Positions 16,301 through 25,233 of a stretch of DNA of 64,000 nucleotides are shown in pieces. The stretch is from Hymenobacter tibetensis (GTDB taxonomy: Bacteria > Bacteroidota > Bacteroidia > Cytophagales > Hymenobacteraceae): NCBI RefSeq assembly GCF_022827545.1, contig NZ_CP094669.1:1082001-1146000 (forward strand), read 5' to 3'. The stretch's first letter is position 1; each line of letters opens with the position of its first letter. The notes under the pieces were generated by a model. That model was not told the DNA's origin and ran no database searches. It saw nothing but the letters and a program-made list of their open reading frames with translations. Made by a program: the position numbers and the translations under genes.

Positions 16301-16729
16301 TCAAAAGAGCAGATTTTCTTTAAACTTCAGGCTATTTGGGTCGAATTGACATACGTATTGCACGACGGGCAGGGCTGCAAGTTCCGTCACGAGCGTTTCG
16401 GGAGCTAGCGCGCCACTGCCGTTACTGACCTGAATCAGGTAGTCATATTCTTTGATATCGGGGGCCAGGAAGGGTTTTTTGAGTACTGAGGGGTCCAAAG
16501 AGCGGTTGCGCAGGAGGCGCAAGGTGAAGTGTTCGGTGGCGTGCAAGTAGTTGCTGATGACCAACCGGCCTTGGCTAAACAAATCGTAAATCAGGTCATG
16601 CTGTTTCACGAGGCGCAGGCGCAAAAGCTGGTTGAGCTGCCACGCCAACGTGTGCTCACGGCTCGACGAAACCACTCCGAATAAGTCGAAGTTGCACTCG
16701 TATTCTACGTCCAGGGTGAGAGTTTTCAT
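16301..16729 (-). CDS. IPExxxVDY-family protein
   Basis: The 142-residue protein starts MKTLTLDVEYECNFDLFGVVSS. It has the HTLAWQLNQLLRLRL helix and an APDIKEYDYLIQV segment in the position of the IPExxxVDY motif that names this Bacteroidota family. Family members are encoded beside pyk and the acpP-fabF-rnc operon, as here, but their function is unknown. The ATG at 16729 is chosen over an ATG at 16753 because it gives the family N-terminus. It is divergent from acpP. Confidence 0.88.
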   Translation of the reverse strand: MKTLTLDVEYECNFDLFGVVSSSREHTLAWQLNQLLRLRLVKQHDLIYDLFSQGRLVISNYLHATEHFTLRLLRNRSLDPSVLKKPFLAPDIKEYDYLIQVSNGSGALAPETLVTELAALPVVQYVCQFDPNSLKFKENLLF

Positions 16730-16754
16730 AAGCGGGTACCGAAGCCAGAGCAAG

Positions 16755-16762
16755 CAAAATTA
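16755..16762 (-). promoter_or_regulatory. Bacteroidota -7 element (TAATTTTG) for the IPExxxVDY gene
   Basis: The minus strand reads TAATTTTG, 25 bases before the ATG at 16729. It matches TAnnTTTG; the -33 element is unclear. Confidence 0.45.
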
Positions 16763-16890
16763 CACACCTAGCCTTCGAAATGAACTGCTCAGGTCAGAAT
16801 CTTGTACCTGGAAGATTAGGCAGTCGATGTTTGAAAATGTTAGGGAAGATGGTGTTATTTGTGGCGAGTTTTCTCTAAACCCCCACGGAA

Positions 16891-17127
16891 ATGTCTGAAA
16901 TTGCAGAAAAAGTAAAAGCCATCATCATCGACAAACTAGGCGTAGAAGCATCAGAGGTAACTCCAGAGGCAAGCTTCACCAACGACTTGGGTGCCGACTC
17001 GCTCGACACGGTTGAGCTGATTATGGAGTTTGAAAAAGAATTCAACGTGTCTATCCCCGATGATCAAGCCGAAAACATCGGTACCGTGGGTCAGGCTATC
17101 AGCTACCTCGAGGAGCACGCCAAATAA
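16891..17127 (+). CDS. acpP: Acyl carrier protein
   Basis: The 78-residue acidic protein has the phosphopantetheine attachment motif [16 protein letters not shown] with the modified serine at S37. It carries growing acyl chains in fatty-acid synthesis. It precedes fabF and rnc in the usual Bacteroidota order, with a 171-base gap to fabF. Confidence 0.98.
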   Translation: MSEIAEKVKAIIIDKLGVEASEVTPEASFTNDLGADSLDTVELIMEFEKEFNVSIPDDQAENIGTVGQAISYLEEHAK

Positions 17128-17298
17128 GTGAACAGTGAAGTAATTGGTGCAGAGCATTAGGATCTTCCAGCCTGTCAAGGCATCCTACAGTTCATTATTA
17201 GCTGCCAAATACTTGTTTTCTAGCGGTTTTCGCGCATTCGGTCGGCCTGCCGCCGGCCGTTTTGCTTTCCTACTTTTTTGTAATCTCTGTCCATTCCT

Positions 17299-18549
17299 AT
17301 GGCTTCTCGGAGAGTTGTCGTTACAGGGCTGGGGGCCATCACGCCACTCGGTAGCACCGTCCCAACATATTGGGAGGGGTTGCGCCAGGGCCTGAGCGGC
17401 GCCGCACCCATCACCCGCTTCGACGCCAGCAAGTTCAAAACTCGCTTCGCCTGCGAAGTGAAGAATTACAATCCAGATGACTACTTCGACCGCAAAGAGG
17501 GTCGGAAAATGGATTTGTTCACGCAGTTTGCTGTCATTGCCAGCGACGAGGCCATCCTCGATGCCGGTTTGGCTGAAGGCGTAAACAAGGACCGGGTAGG
17601 CGTCATCTGGGGTTCGGGTATTGGCGGGTTGCAAACCTTTCAAAACGAGTCGTTCAACTTCGCCAAAGGCGACGGAACTCCCCGCTACAACCCTTTCTTC
17701 ATTCCGAAGATGATTGCCGACAGCTCGTCGGGCAACATCTCCATCAAGAATGGTTTCCGCGGACCCAACTTCGTTACAACTTCGGCCTGTGCTTCTTCCT
17801 CGGACGCCATTGTAGCCGCTTACAACTACATCCGCCTGGGTATGGCCGATGTGGTAGTAACCGGTGGTTCGGAAGCAGCCATTACCGAAGCGGGCGTTGG
17901 GGGCTTCAATGCCCTCAAAGCCATGAGCGAACGGAACGATGATGCGCCTTCTGCTTCCCGGCCCTACGACAAAGACCGAGATGGTTTCGTACTAGGTGAA
18001 GGGGCCGGTGCGCTAGTAATCGAGGATTTCGAACATGCGCAAGCCCGCGGTGCGAAGATTTATGCCGAGATAATCGGTGGTGGTCTTTCTTCGGATGCCT
18101 ACCATATCACGGCTCCTGACCCAACCGGGGAAGGCGTGGTATTGGTGATGCAGAACGCCTTGCGTGATGCGGGGATTCAACCGGAAGAAGTTGACTACAT
18201 CAACACCCATGGCACCAGCACACCGCTGGGCGATGGCGCCGAGGTGAAAGCCATTCAGAAGGTGTTTGGGGAGCATGCCTATAACCTCAACATCAGCTCT
18301 ACCAAGAGCATGACGGGGCACTTGCTGGGTGGGGCCGGTGGTATTGAGTCGGTGGCTAGCATTTTGGCCATTCAGTACGGCATCATTCCGCCTACCATCA
18401 ACCACTTCACCGACGACCCTGAACTGGATGCCCGGCTGAACTTCACGTTCAACGAGGCCCAAACCCGTGAGGTGAATGTGGCCATCAGCAATACGTTTGG
18501 CTTCGGAGGGCACAACACGTCGGTGGTGTTCCGCAAGTTTAAGGCGTAA
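17299..18549 (+). CDS. fabF: Beta-ketoacyl-ACP synthase II
   Basis: FabF condenses malonyl-ACP with acyl-ACP. The 416-residue protein has the catalytic Cys-His-His set at C164 (TTSACASSS), H304 (NTHGTSTP) and H341 (SMTGHLLGGAGG), with K336. The C-terminal NTFGFGGHNTS loop is present. Its last base is the first base of the rnc start codon, so translation is coupled. It lies downstream of acpP, its carrier partner. Confidence 0.98.
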   Translation: MASRRVVVTGLGAITPLGSTVPTYWEGLRQGLSGAAPITRFDASKFKTRFACEVKNYNPDDYFDRKEGRKMDLFTQFAVIASDEAILDAGLAEGVNKDRVGVIWGSGIGGLQTFQNESFNFAKGDGTPRYNPFFIPKMIADSSSGNISIKNGFRGPNFVTTSACASSSDAIVAAYNYIRLGMADVVVTGGSEAAITEAGVGGFNALKAMSERNDDAPSASRPYDKDRDGFVLGEGAGALVIEDFEHAQARGAKIYAEIIGGGLSSDAYHITAPDPTGEGVVLVMQNALRDAGIQPEEVDYINTHGTSTPLGDGAEVKAIQKVFGEHAYNLNISSTKSMTGHLLGGAGGIESVASILAIQYGIIPPTINHFTDDPELDARLNFTFNEAQTREVNVAISNTFGFGGHNTSVVFRKFKA

Positions 18550-19286
18550 TGGCAGGCTTGCCCTTGTTCGGGTTTTTTCGGCGGATGCTGGGCCAAGACC
18601 AGGCCTTTTTGCAAGCCATTGCGACGATAACGGGCCGCACGCCTTCCAACGTGCGGCTCTATCGTTTGGCGTTCACCCATTCGTCGGTGGTGCGGCAGCA
18701 AGGAGAGCAAGGAAGGCAGCAAAGCAATGAGCGACTGGAGTTTCTCGGCGATGCGGTGTTGGGTACGGTGGTAGCCGAGTACCTGTTTCGTAAGTTTCCC
18801 TACGAGCAAGAAGGGTTCCTGACGGAGATGCGCAGCCGCATTGTAAACCGGGAAAGTCTCAACTCGTTGGCCTTGAAGCTTGGCCTCGACAAGTTGGTGC
18901 AGCTTGATCCGGGACAGGGCCGAGCGGCTCGCTCGCGCTCCGTAAACGGCAATGCGCTGGAAGCATTGGTCGGTGCCGTGTACTTGGATCAGGGCTACAA
19001 ATCGGCCCGCAAGTTTGTGCTGGGTCGTATTGTGAAGCCGTACGTGGACGTGAAGTCGATGACTCAAACCACGACCAACTTCAAGAGCAAGCTGATTGAA
19101 TGGGCACAGCGCAACGGCAAAGTTCTTCGCTACGAGTTAAGCGGTGAATCGCGGCCTGGTGGCGTGATGGAGTTTTCGGCTACCGTATTGCTGGACGAAG
19201 AAGCTATAGCGACGGGCATGGGCCTAAGTAAGAAACAGGCCGAGCAACTAGCCGCGGAACGAGCTTTGGAGGCACTAGGAGTGTAA
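18549..19286 (+). CDS. rnc: Ribonuclease III
   Basis: RNase III cuts double-stranded RNA, including rRNA precursors. The 245-residue protein has the signature NERLEFLGDAVLGTVVAEYL (E64 and D68 bind metal), the second acidic motif NALEALVGAVYLDQGYKSA, and a C-terminal double-stranded RNA-binding domain (about 170-243) ending KKQAEQLAAERALEAL. Its coupling to fabF is common in Bacteroidota. Confidence 0.97.
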   Translation: MAGLPLFGFFRRMLGQDQAFLQAIATITGRTPSNVRLYRLAFTHSSVVRQQGEQGRQQSNERLEFLGDAVLGTVVAEYLFRKFPYEQEGFLTEMRSRIVNRESLNSLALKLGLDKLVQLDPGQGRAARSRSVNGNALEALVGAVYLDQGYKSARKFVLGRIVKPYVDVKSMTQTTTNFKSKLIEWAQRNGKVLRYELSGESRPGGVMEFSATVLLDEEAIATGMGLSKKQAEQLAAERALEALGV

Positions 19287-19315
19287 AAACCTATTTCGAG
19301 GAGTACAGTATTTGT

Positions 19316-19367
19316 TGGCGTGCCTCTGCGGAAAACCTGAAAATGGTGCTTTCGCAGAGGCACGCCA
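19316..19367. terminator. Stem-loop after rnc
   Basis: A 15-bp perfect stem (19316-19330 with 19353-19367) encloses a 22-base loop and is followed by a short GCGTTTT. It is a weak terminator candidate or an RNA-stabilising hairpin between rnc and nadE. Confidence 0.55.
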
Positions 19368-19444
19368 GCGTTTTGTAAGGAATGAGAGGCAACCTGATCT
19401 GCAGAAATGGAGTTGATTTGCAGAATCATCTTTCATCCTGACTT

Positions 19445-21385
19445 ATGCGAATTGCTGGCGCCGCCCTCAACCAAATACCGTTTGACTGGACCCATAATCT
19501 GCGGGTTATCCGCGAGGCTATCGAGCAGGCTAAAGCTGCCGGGGTAGAACTGCTGTGTTTGCCGGAACTGTGTTTAACGGGCTACGGCTGCGAAGACCTG
19601 TTCTTGAGCGACTGGCTACCGGAGCAGGCACTAGCCCACTTGCAGCAAATCCGGCCCTGGACGGAAGGTATCTGCGTGGTAGTGGGGTTGCCAGTGCGCC
19701 TGCAGCACCGCACCTACAATACGGCTGCCGTTCTGCGCGACGGGCAGATCCTGGGCTTTGCGGCCAAGCAGTTTCTGGCCAATGATGGGGTACACTATGA
19801 GCCGCGCTTTTTCCACCCGTGGCCAGCTGGCGAAACTAGCACGGTGGCTTGGGAAGGAGAGGAGTGGACCTTAGGCGACATGATTTTCGAGCATCAGGGC
19901 GTAAAGTTTGGCTTTGAAATCTGCGAAGACGCGTGGCGACCCGACAACGTACGGCCCGCCTGTCGGCTGCAAGGCCGGGTGGATCTGATTGTGAATCCTT
20001 CAGCTTCGCACTTCGCCATGAGCAAAACCGACCTGCGTTACCAACTGGTGCTGCGGGCTTCGCGAAACTTTAACTGCACCTACCTCTACGCCAACCTGCT
20101 CGGCAACGAAGCCGGACGCATCACCTACGACGGCGAAATATTGGTTGCGCGCAACGGGCACCTGCTGCTGCGCAACCAGCTCATGAGCTTCAAGGAAGTG
20201 GATATGGAATGTGTGGATGTGGATTTCACGGTGCCACTCGAACCAGTTTCGCTTGACGCCATTGATCCGCTGCCCGCCCCCGATGAGTACCGGGAGCTGA
20301 ACCAAGCCCTTAGTTTGGCGCTATTCGACTATATGCGCAAGGCCCGTAGCCGCGGCTTTGTGCTGAGTTTGAGCGGCGGGGCGGACTCCTGCTTGTGCGC
20401 AGTATCAGTGGCTGAAATGGTGCGACTGGGTACAACGGAGCTAGGCACTGCTGAATTTATGCGGCGTAGCGGGTGCTTCACCGCTGAGGAGATAGAAACC
20501 CTTGCCGGCCCTGTGGCGCCTACGCCCGACCAAAACACGCCCGGTCCGAAAGATGCGTCTTTGACCGACCCAGACGAGCAGCAAAAAGCTATTAACAAGC
20601 AGCTTACTCACCGTCTGTTGACCTGCGCCTACCAGGGCACCGTCAATTCTTCTGACGATACTTTCAACTCGGCCAAAGAACTGGCGGATTCGATAGGAGC
20701 GGTATTTTACAACTGGGAGATTGACCAAGAAGTAAGTGGCTACGTGGGCAAAATCCAGCATGCACTAAACCGGGAACTGAGCTGGAAAACCGACGACCTG
20801 GCGCTGCAAAACATTCAGGCGCGCGTACGGGCCCCCGCCATCTGGCTGCTGGCCAACGTGCAGAACTGTTTGCTTATTACCACTTCCAACCGTTCAGAAG
20901 CATCTGTAGGATACTGCACCATGGACGGCGACACGGCCGGTAGCATCTCGCCCATAGGCGGCGTCGACAAGGATTTTGTGAAGAAGTGGCTGCGGTGGGC
21001 GCAAACCGAGCTAGGCTACACAGCCCTGAGCCATGTAAATAACCTACAGCCTACCGCTGAGCTGCGGCCGCTCGAAGAAAAGCAGACTGATGAGCGGGAC
21101 CTGATGCCTTATATCATTCTCAACCGCATCGAACGGCTGGCTTTCTATGATCGGTTGAGTCCGCAACAGGTGCTGGCCATTTTGGTGGAAGAGGAGTCTG
21201 CCATCGACCCTGAACTCCTGAAAACCTACGTGAAGCGTTTCTATAGCCTCTGGAGCCGCAACCAGTGGAAGCGCGAACGATACGCCCCCAGCTTCCACCT
21301 CGACGATTACAATGTGGACCCCCGCTCCTGGCTGCGTTTCCCCATCCTGAGTGGCGGTTACACCGAAGAATTAGCTAACCTATAA
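19445..21385 (+). CDS. nadE: Glutamine-dependent NAD+ synthetase
   Basis: NadE makes NAD+ from nicotinate adenine dinucleotide, ATP and glutamine. The 646-residue two-domain form has an N-terminal nitrilase-type glutaminase with E41 (LPELCLTGYGCED), K108 (AAKQFLAND) and nucleophile C160 (FEICEDAW). The C-terminal synthetase has the PP-loop SGGADS at 310-315 and the TTSNRSEASVGYCTMDGD segment. Ammonia is channelled between the domains. The product is complete and of usual length for the large form. Transcribed alone between two hairpins. Confidence 0.96.
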   Translation: MRIAGAALNQIPFDWTHNLRVIREAIEQAKAAGVELLCLPELCLTGYGCEDLFLSDWLPEQALAHLQQIRPWTEGICVVVGLPVRLQHRTYNTAAVLRDGQILGFAAKQFLANDGVHYEPRFFHPWPAGETSTVAWEGEEWTLGDMIFEHQGVKFGFEICEDAWRPDNVRPACRLQGRVDLIVNPSASHFAMSKTDLRYQLVLRASRNFNCTYLYANLLGNEAGRITYDGEILVARNGHLLLRNQLMSFKEVDMECVDVDFTVPLEPVSLDAIDPLPAPDEYRELNQALSLALFDYMRKARSRGFVLSLSGGADSCLCAVSVAEMVRLGTTELGTAEFMRRSGCFTAEEIETLAGPVAPTPDQNTPGPKDASLTDPDEQQKAINKQLTHRLLTCAYQGTVNSSDDTFNSAKELADSIGAVFYNWEIDQEVSGYVGKIQHALNRELSWKTDDLALQNIQARVRAPAIWLLANVQNCLLITTSNRSEASVGYCTMDGDTAGSISPIGGVDKDFVKKWLRWAQTELGYTALSHVNNLQPTAELRPLEEKQTDERDLMPYIILNRIERLAFYDRLSPQQVLAILVEEESAIDPELLKTYVKRFYSLWSRNQWKRERYAPSFHLDDYNVDPRSWLRFPILSGGYTEELANL

Positions 21386-21404
21386 TTGGTCTCCGGATTT
21401 CACC

Positions 21405-21451
21405 TTGAGCGTTAAGAGAATATCTTCACAAGATATTCTCTTAACGCTCAA
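21405..21451. repeat. 22-bp perfect stem-loop with 3-base loop
   Basis: 21405-21426 and 21430-21451 are exact reverse complements around CAC. The arm begins TTGAGCGTTAAGAGAATATC and no T-run follows. It may end nadE transcription or protect its mRNA, but the near-perfect length is unusual for a terminator. Confidence 0.8.
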
Positions 21452-21588
21452 TACGTTGTATGAAAAGCAGGAGAGAGGGCGCAAGTTTTACGCGTTAAAT
21501 TGGCCTAATCAGACAGAACCTCAATAGTCGCGGGAAAAGCCAGGCGCTGAGCAGGTGTCGTTTCTACTCTTTAGTTTTCGCTTCACTG

Positions 21589-22221
21589 GTGTATACACTC
21601 CCGCTGCCTACTGCTCATTGCATCGTGCCTGCAACGCAATACGGGGCTGCTTCCGCTGATGCCGAACTGGTAGCGCAGTTGCAACAGGGCAGTGAGGCTG
21701 CGTTTCGCACGTTGGTGGAGCGCTACCAGAACCGCATCTACCGCACAGTAGTGGCTCTCCTACGGTCGCCGGAAGAGGCCGAAGACGTAGCCCAGGAAGT
21801 GTTTGTGGAAGTGTATCAAACAATTGGCAGGTTTCGGGGCGAAGCAGCGCTAAGTACCTGGCTTTACCGGTTGGCCACCTCGCGGGCCCTGAAGCACCAG
21901 CAGCGGGCCCGGGCCCAAAAGCGCTTTGCATATTTTACCAGTTTGCTGGGCTTCGACAACAAAGTGCTACACGAGCCCACTGACCATGCGCACCCGCAGG
22001 CGCAACTAGAAGGGCAGCAGCAGTTGGCGCTTTTGCTCGCGCACATTGCCCGGCTGCCCAGCCAGCAGCAGGTGGCTTTTACGCTACGCCACGAGCAGGA
22101 ACTGAGCTACGAGGAAATAGCTGCTGTGCTCGAAACCACTGTGCCGGCAGTGGAATCCTTATTATTTCGCGCCCGCAAAACCCTTCGTACCCATCTTACT
22201 ATTCCTCTACGTCATGCCTGA
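21589..22221 (+). CDS. ECF-type RNA polymerase sigma factor
   Basis: The 210-residue protein has region 2 (FRTLVERYQNRIYRTVVALL and PEEAEDVAQEVFVEVYQTIG, then LSTWLYRLATSRALKHQQR) and region 4 (RLPSQQQVAFTLRHEQELSYEE, AVESLLFRARKTLRTHL). A GTG at 21589 is used because no ATG lies before region 2 in frame; the first 20 residues are uncertain. The following small membrane gene overlaps its last 8 bases, a layout typical of a sigma/anti-sigma pair. Confidence 0.9.
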   Translation: MYTLPLPTAHCIVPATQYGAASADAELVAQLQQGSEAAFRTLVERYQNRIYRTVVALLRSPEEAEDVAQEVFVEVYQTIGRFRGEAALSTWLYRLATSRALKHQQRARAQKRFAYFTSLLGFDNKVLHEPTDHAHPQAQLEGQQQLALLLAHIARLPSQQQVAFTLRHEQELSYEEIAAVLETTVPAVESLLFRARKTLRTHLTIPLRHA

Positions 22222-22513
22222 TTCCGACAATCGCCTCACTGCCGATGAAGAATGGGAAAACCTGCTGCACCACTGGCGTACCCGAGTTCCTGCCCAGCCT
22301 CAGCCGTTCTTTTACAATCGGGTGCGCGCCCGGCTCGTTGGTGAGGCATCCATGGAGCGCCAACCGCTGCCTACGTGGCTGCGCTGGCCGAGCTATGCCC
22401 TCATGCTGGGGTTATTGCTGATGCTCAGCGGCGACGGCGCCGAACTGCGCTCAGCTACACCGGCCAACCAACTCTATCCTAGCGAGCAGCAAGCACCGTT
22501 ACCGGCCCGCTGA
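22214..22513 (+). CDS. Small membrane protein, likely anti-sigma factor
   Basis: The 99-residue protein has a cytosolic N-terminal half (DEEWENLLHHWRTRVPAQPQPFFYNRVRARL) and one membrane helix at about residues 60-78 (WPSYALMLGLLLMLSG), followed by a short outer tail. Size, topology and the 8-base overlap with the sigma gene suggest an anti-sigma role. No zinc-binding HxxxCxxC motif is present, so this rests on context. Confidence 0.6.
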   Translation: MPDSDNRLTADEEWENLLHHWRTRVPAQPQPFFYNRVRARLVGEASMERQPLPTWLRWPSYALMLGLLLMLSGDGAELRSATPANQLYPSEQQAPLPAR

Positions 22514-22564
22514 TGGGTTTGCGGCAGTTAGGCGCTGCTTCTGCCTAACGCCTGAGCGGAAGAG

Positions 22565-22586
22565 CGGTTTGCAAAGTCGCAAACCG
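22565..22586. repeat. 8-bp stem-loop upstream of lgt
   Basis: CGGTTTGC and GCAAACCG flank a 6-base loop. A second inverted pair, GTTAGGC with GCCTAAC, lies just before it at about 22527-22551. Either could end the sigma operon or bind a regulator next to the lgt promoter. Confidence 0.5.
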
Positions 22587-22596
22587 AATGTCTGAT

Positions 22597-22604
22597 TACC
22601 TTTG
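22597..22604 (+). promoter_or_regulatory. Bacteroidota -7 element (TACCTTTG) for lgt
   Basis: TACCTTTG lies 24 bases before the ATG at 22629. A TTTG at 22568-22571 is 25 bases upstream, a bit beyond the usual 19-23. Confidence 0.5.
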
Positions 22605-22628
22605 AATCGTTTCCATTTTTTCGTGACC

Positions 22629-23633
22629 ATGCTTTCCTTCCTCGCCTTTATCACCTGGAACACCGACCCTATCCTGGCCAAAATCGGGCCGCTGACGTTG
22701 CGTTGGTACGGGCTGCTGTTCATGTCGGGCTTCGTGTTCGGCACGTTCATTCTTTCGCACATCTATAAATCCGAACGGACGTCGCCGCGTTGGGTGGATG
22801 TAATTACCATCTACATGCTGGCCGGCACCATTCTGGGCGCACGATTGGGGCACGTGCTGTTCTACGATCCTGCGTATTATTTGACTTCCGAGCACTTCTG
22901 GGAGATATTCAAGATTTGGGAAGGCGGCCTGGCCAGCCATGGTGCCACGCTTGGTATCCTGCTGGCAACTTGGCTATTTGCCCGCAACAACAAGTTCGAT
23001 TATCTCTGGGTACTCGACCGGATTGTGATTGTGGTGGCCTTGGGAGGCGCCATGATTCGGTTGGGCAACCTCATGAACTCGGAAATTGTAGGCGAGCCAA
23101 CCGACAAACCCTGGGCGTTTGTATTTGTCCGCGACGCCGACCACTTGCAGCCTGCTGTGCAGCCCCTGCCTCCAGGTGCTGTGCAGGTAGCCGCACAACC
23201 CGCCATGCGCCCCGACGGTACCCAAACCTACCGCATGTTGCCTGAGGGAACGGCCGTTACGCCCGAGTCGCCGATAGCCGTGCCGCGCCACCCCACCCAG
23301 ATCTACGAAGCTGCTTTCTGCATCTTCCTGTTGGTGCTGCTCTACAGCATGTGGAACCGCACCAAGGACCGCACGCCGCGCGGCTTACTGTTCGGCCTCT
23401 TTGTGGTATTGCTGTTCACCCAACGGTTCTTAGGCGAGTTCTTGAAAGAAAACCAAGAAGCCTTCGAAGACAAGCTGCCACTCAACATGGGACAGATTCT
23501 GAGTTTGCCGCTGATCTTGGTCGGTCTATGGGTACTGTTCCGCGCTGGCAAGAATCCGAACAATCCGTACGGCTACGCGCCGCGTGATTTAGACGAAGAA
23601 GAGGCCAATAACAAAAAAGCCATCAAGGTGTAG
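22629..23633 (+). CDS. lgt: Prolipoprotein diacylglyceryl transferase
   Basis: Lgt moves diacylglycerol from phosphatidylglycerol to the lipobox cysteine of prelipoproteins. The 334-residue membrane protein has the family segments GPLTLRWYGLLFMSGF, IWEGGLASHGATLGI and the signature RLGNLMNSEIVGEPTDKPW. Between that and RHPTQIYEAAF there is an insert of about 50 residues rich in Pro, Ala and Gln, longer than in E. coli Lgt. The ATG at 22629 is chosen because a TTG at 22602 lies inside the promoter element. Several lipoproteins in this window are its likely substrates. Confidence 0.95.
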   Translation: MLSFLAFITWNTDPILAKIGPLTLRWYGLLFMSGFVFGTFILSHIYKSERTSPRWVDVITIYMLAGTILGARLGHVLFYDPAYYLTSEHFWEIFKIWEGGLASHGATLGILLATWLFARNNKFDYLWVLDRIVIVVALGGAMIRLGNLMNSEIVGEPTDKPWAFVFVRDADHLQPAVQPLPPGAVQVAAQPAMRPDGTQTYRMLPEGTAVTPESPIAVPRHPTQIYEAAFCIFLLVLLYSMWNRTKDRTPRGLLFGLFVVLLFTQRFLGEFLKENQEAFEDKLPLNMGQILSLPLILVGLWVLFRAGKNPNNPYGYAPRDLDEEEANNKKAIKV

Positions 23634-23650
23634 CCGGCGCTTCTGCGGGC

Positions 23651-23699
23651 ATAACGCAACACGCCTCCTCTGCTTAGCAGGGGAGGCGTGTTGCGTTAT
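23651..23699. terminator. Bidirectional hairpin between lgt and the lipoprotein gene
   Basis: An 18-bp perfect stem (ATAACGCAACACGCCTCC with its complement) separates two convergent genes. T-runs are weak, so termination is inferred from position. Confidence 0.65.
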
Positions 23700-23715
23700 A
23701 GAACTGTACCAACGC

Positions 23716-24615
23716 TTACAGTTTGTAGCGGTACAGCGCACCTTGTTCGGTGCTGATGAACAGAGTGCCGTTGTCGAGGAATAGAACGCCTTCTGTCTGG
23801 CCTGCTCCTTTCAGAGAAACGGTTTTTGGCGTAGCCTTGAGTGCGCTAGCCAAGTCAGTGCCTTCGAATAGGTAAAGCTTCTCCCGACCCAGCAAAGCCA
23901 AATGGCGTCCGTCAGGGCTTAGGTCGGCATCAGTTACTTCGCCATCAACGGCGAGTTTCGTTAGCAGCTGCGCAGTATGAGTGCCGGGCTGATCCGACAG
24001 GGTATACACTTTGCTGGTGGTCTGCTGCGCGCGGTCTTTGGTGAAAAGATAGAGTTTGCCGGCATTCCAGAGGGAGGCTTCGCAATCGAAATTCCGCTCT
24101 TCTTTAGGTGGCGGAAAAGCAGTTTGATCGGCGTAGCGGAAGTTGATTTTGCTAACCTTATCCGGCTGATCCGGCTTGACGCGGTACACCACCAGGTCTT
24201 TGCGGGAGTTGTTGTTGTTGCCGGCGTCCACCACGAAAATGGTGCCTTTGCCATCATCGGAGAGGCTTTCCCAGTCGACGTTGGTGACGGGTAGCTCACG
24301 CTGCCCTAGTAACTCGCCTTTTTCATTGATGAGATACAGAATTGGTTCTCTACCCGCATCGCCGTGGGTGAAGAACGTGCCCGGCCGACCGCCATGGGCC
24401 AACCCAGAGCTTTCCGGTACGCCACCCTGCAATTCGCCTACGGGCTCTAGTGCTGCTGCCACTTCCTTCTCCTTGCCGCCTTTCTTGTTCTTCTTACCCT
24501 TCTTTTCAGATTTAGGAGAGTCAGTAGACTCTTTGGCGTTATCACTCTGGGCTTGGGAACAACCCGAGCCCACTAAAGCAGTGAGGCCTAAAGCAAGCAG
24601 GAATATTCTGGACAT
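23716..24615 (-). CDS. Beta-propeller-like lipoprotein
   Basis: The 299-residue protein has a signal peptide ending LTALVGSGC, with lipidation likely at C19. A lysine-rich linker (about 30-52) leads to a repeated beta-rich domain with segments such as ESSGLAHGGRPGTFFTHGD, VDWESLSDDGKGTIFVVDAG, NFDCEASLWNAGKLYLFTKD and VTDADLSPDGRHLALLG, consistent with a propeller fold. A longer frame (to 24924) would hide the signal sequence, so the ATG at 24615 is used. Likely periplasmic or surface; substrate unknown. Confidence 0.8.
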   Translation of the reverse strand: MSRIFLLALGLTALVGSGCSQAQSDNAKESTDSPKSEKKGKKNKKGGKEKEVAAALEPVGELQGGVPESSGLAHGGRPGTFFTHGDAGREPILYLINEKGELLGQRELPVTNVDWESLSDDGKGTIFVVDAGNNNNSRKDLVVYRVKPDQPDKVSKINFRYADQTAFPPPKEERNFDCEASLWNAGKLYLFTKDRAQQTTSKVYTLSDQPGTHTAQLLTKLAVDGEVTDADLSPDGRHLALLGREKLYLFEGTDLASALKATPKTVSLKGAGQTEGVLFLDNGTLFISTEQGALYRYKL

Positions 24616-24811
24616 CAAGAAATAAGAAAAGCGACAGAAAAACACGGTTGGCCTCAGTGACCAACAGCAACCATGCACCCTAGTACGTAAAACCGGAGCG
24701 CAACGGATAACGGCGCCGGATAATCGAGTTAGCCAAGCAGCAGTGGCCCTACGGAAAAGGTTGAGTGCATAGCGTGGTGTTAGCACGGGCAATATCTTGT
24801 TTGTCTTGCTG

Positions 24812-25033
24812 TTACGGAACTGGGTCGTAGCCGTGGCCGCCCCAGGGGTGGCAGCGGCTGAAACGGCGCAAGGCCAAGCGCCCGCCTCGCCACGGGCCGT
24901 ATTTCTGAATGGCCTGCACGGCATAGGCCGAGCAAGTGGGCGTGTAGCGACAACTGGCCGGAGTGAGCGGCGAAATCAGGTGGCGGTACACCCACAGCAA
25001 CCCTAGCATCAGCCAACGAACTAGATACGACAT
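24812..25033 (-). CDS. yidD: Membrane protein insertion efficiency factor
   Basis: The 73-residue protein has the full YidD signature: [21 protein letters not shown], then [13 protein letters not shown], then [18 protein letters not shown]. YidD assists YidC in membrane protein insertion. The ATG at 25033 is preferred to a GTG at 25075. Its usual partners (rnpA, yidC) are not adjacent. Confidence 0.95.
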   Translation of the reverse strand: MSYLVRWLMLGLLWVYRHLISPLTPASCRYTPTCSAYAVQAIQKYGPWRGGRLALRRFSRCHPWGGHGYDPVP

Positions 25034-25233
25034 AGAAACAAAGAACTGGAAACAGCCGAGAAAAATTGCAGCCACAGCCTGCTACGCGTACGAATCTGCT
25101 ATGTGGGTTCTATTGTGGCCGCTGCGTGAAATAGCATTCTTGCCTTCGCCCCCTGCCCGTAGGCCCCGACTCTTTTCGTAAATTCGCCAGCTGATCCAAT
25201 CTCTTATCTATCCTTCTTTTTACTTTCCCACTC

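Noticed and set aside
24616..24924. N-terminal extension of the lipoprotein gene
   Set aside because: It would bury the signal peptide and lipobox.
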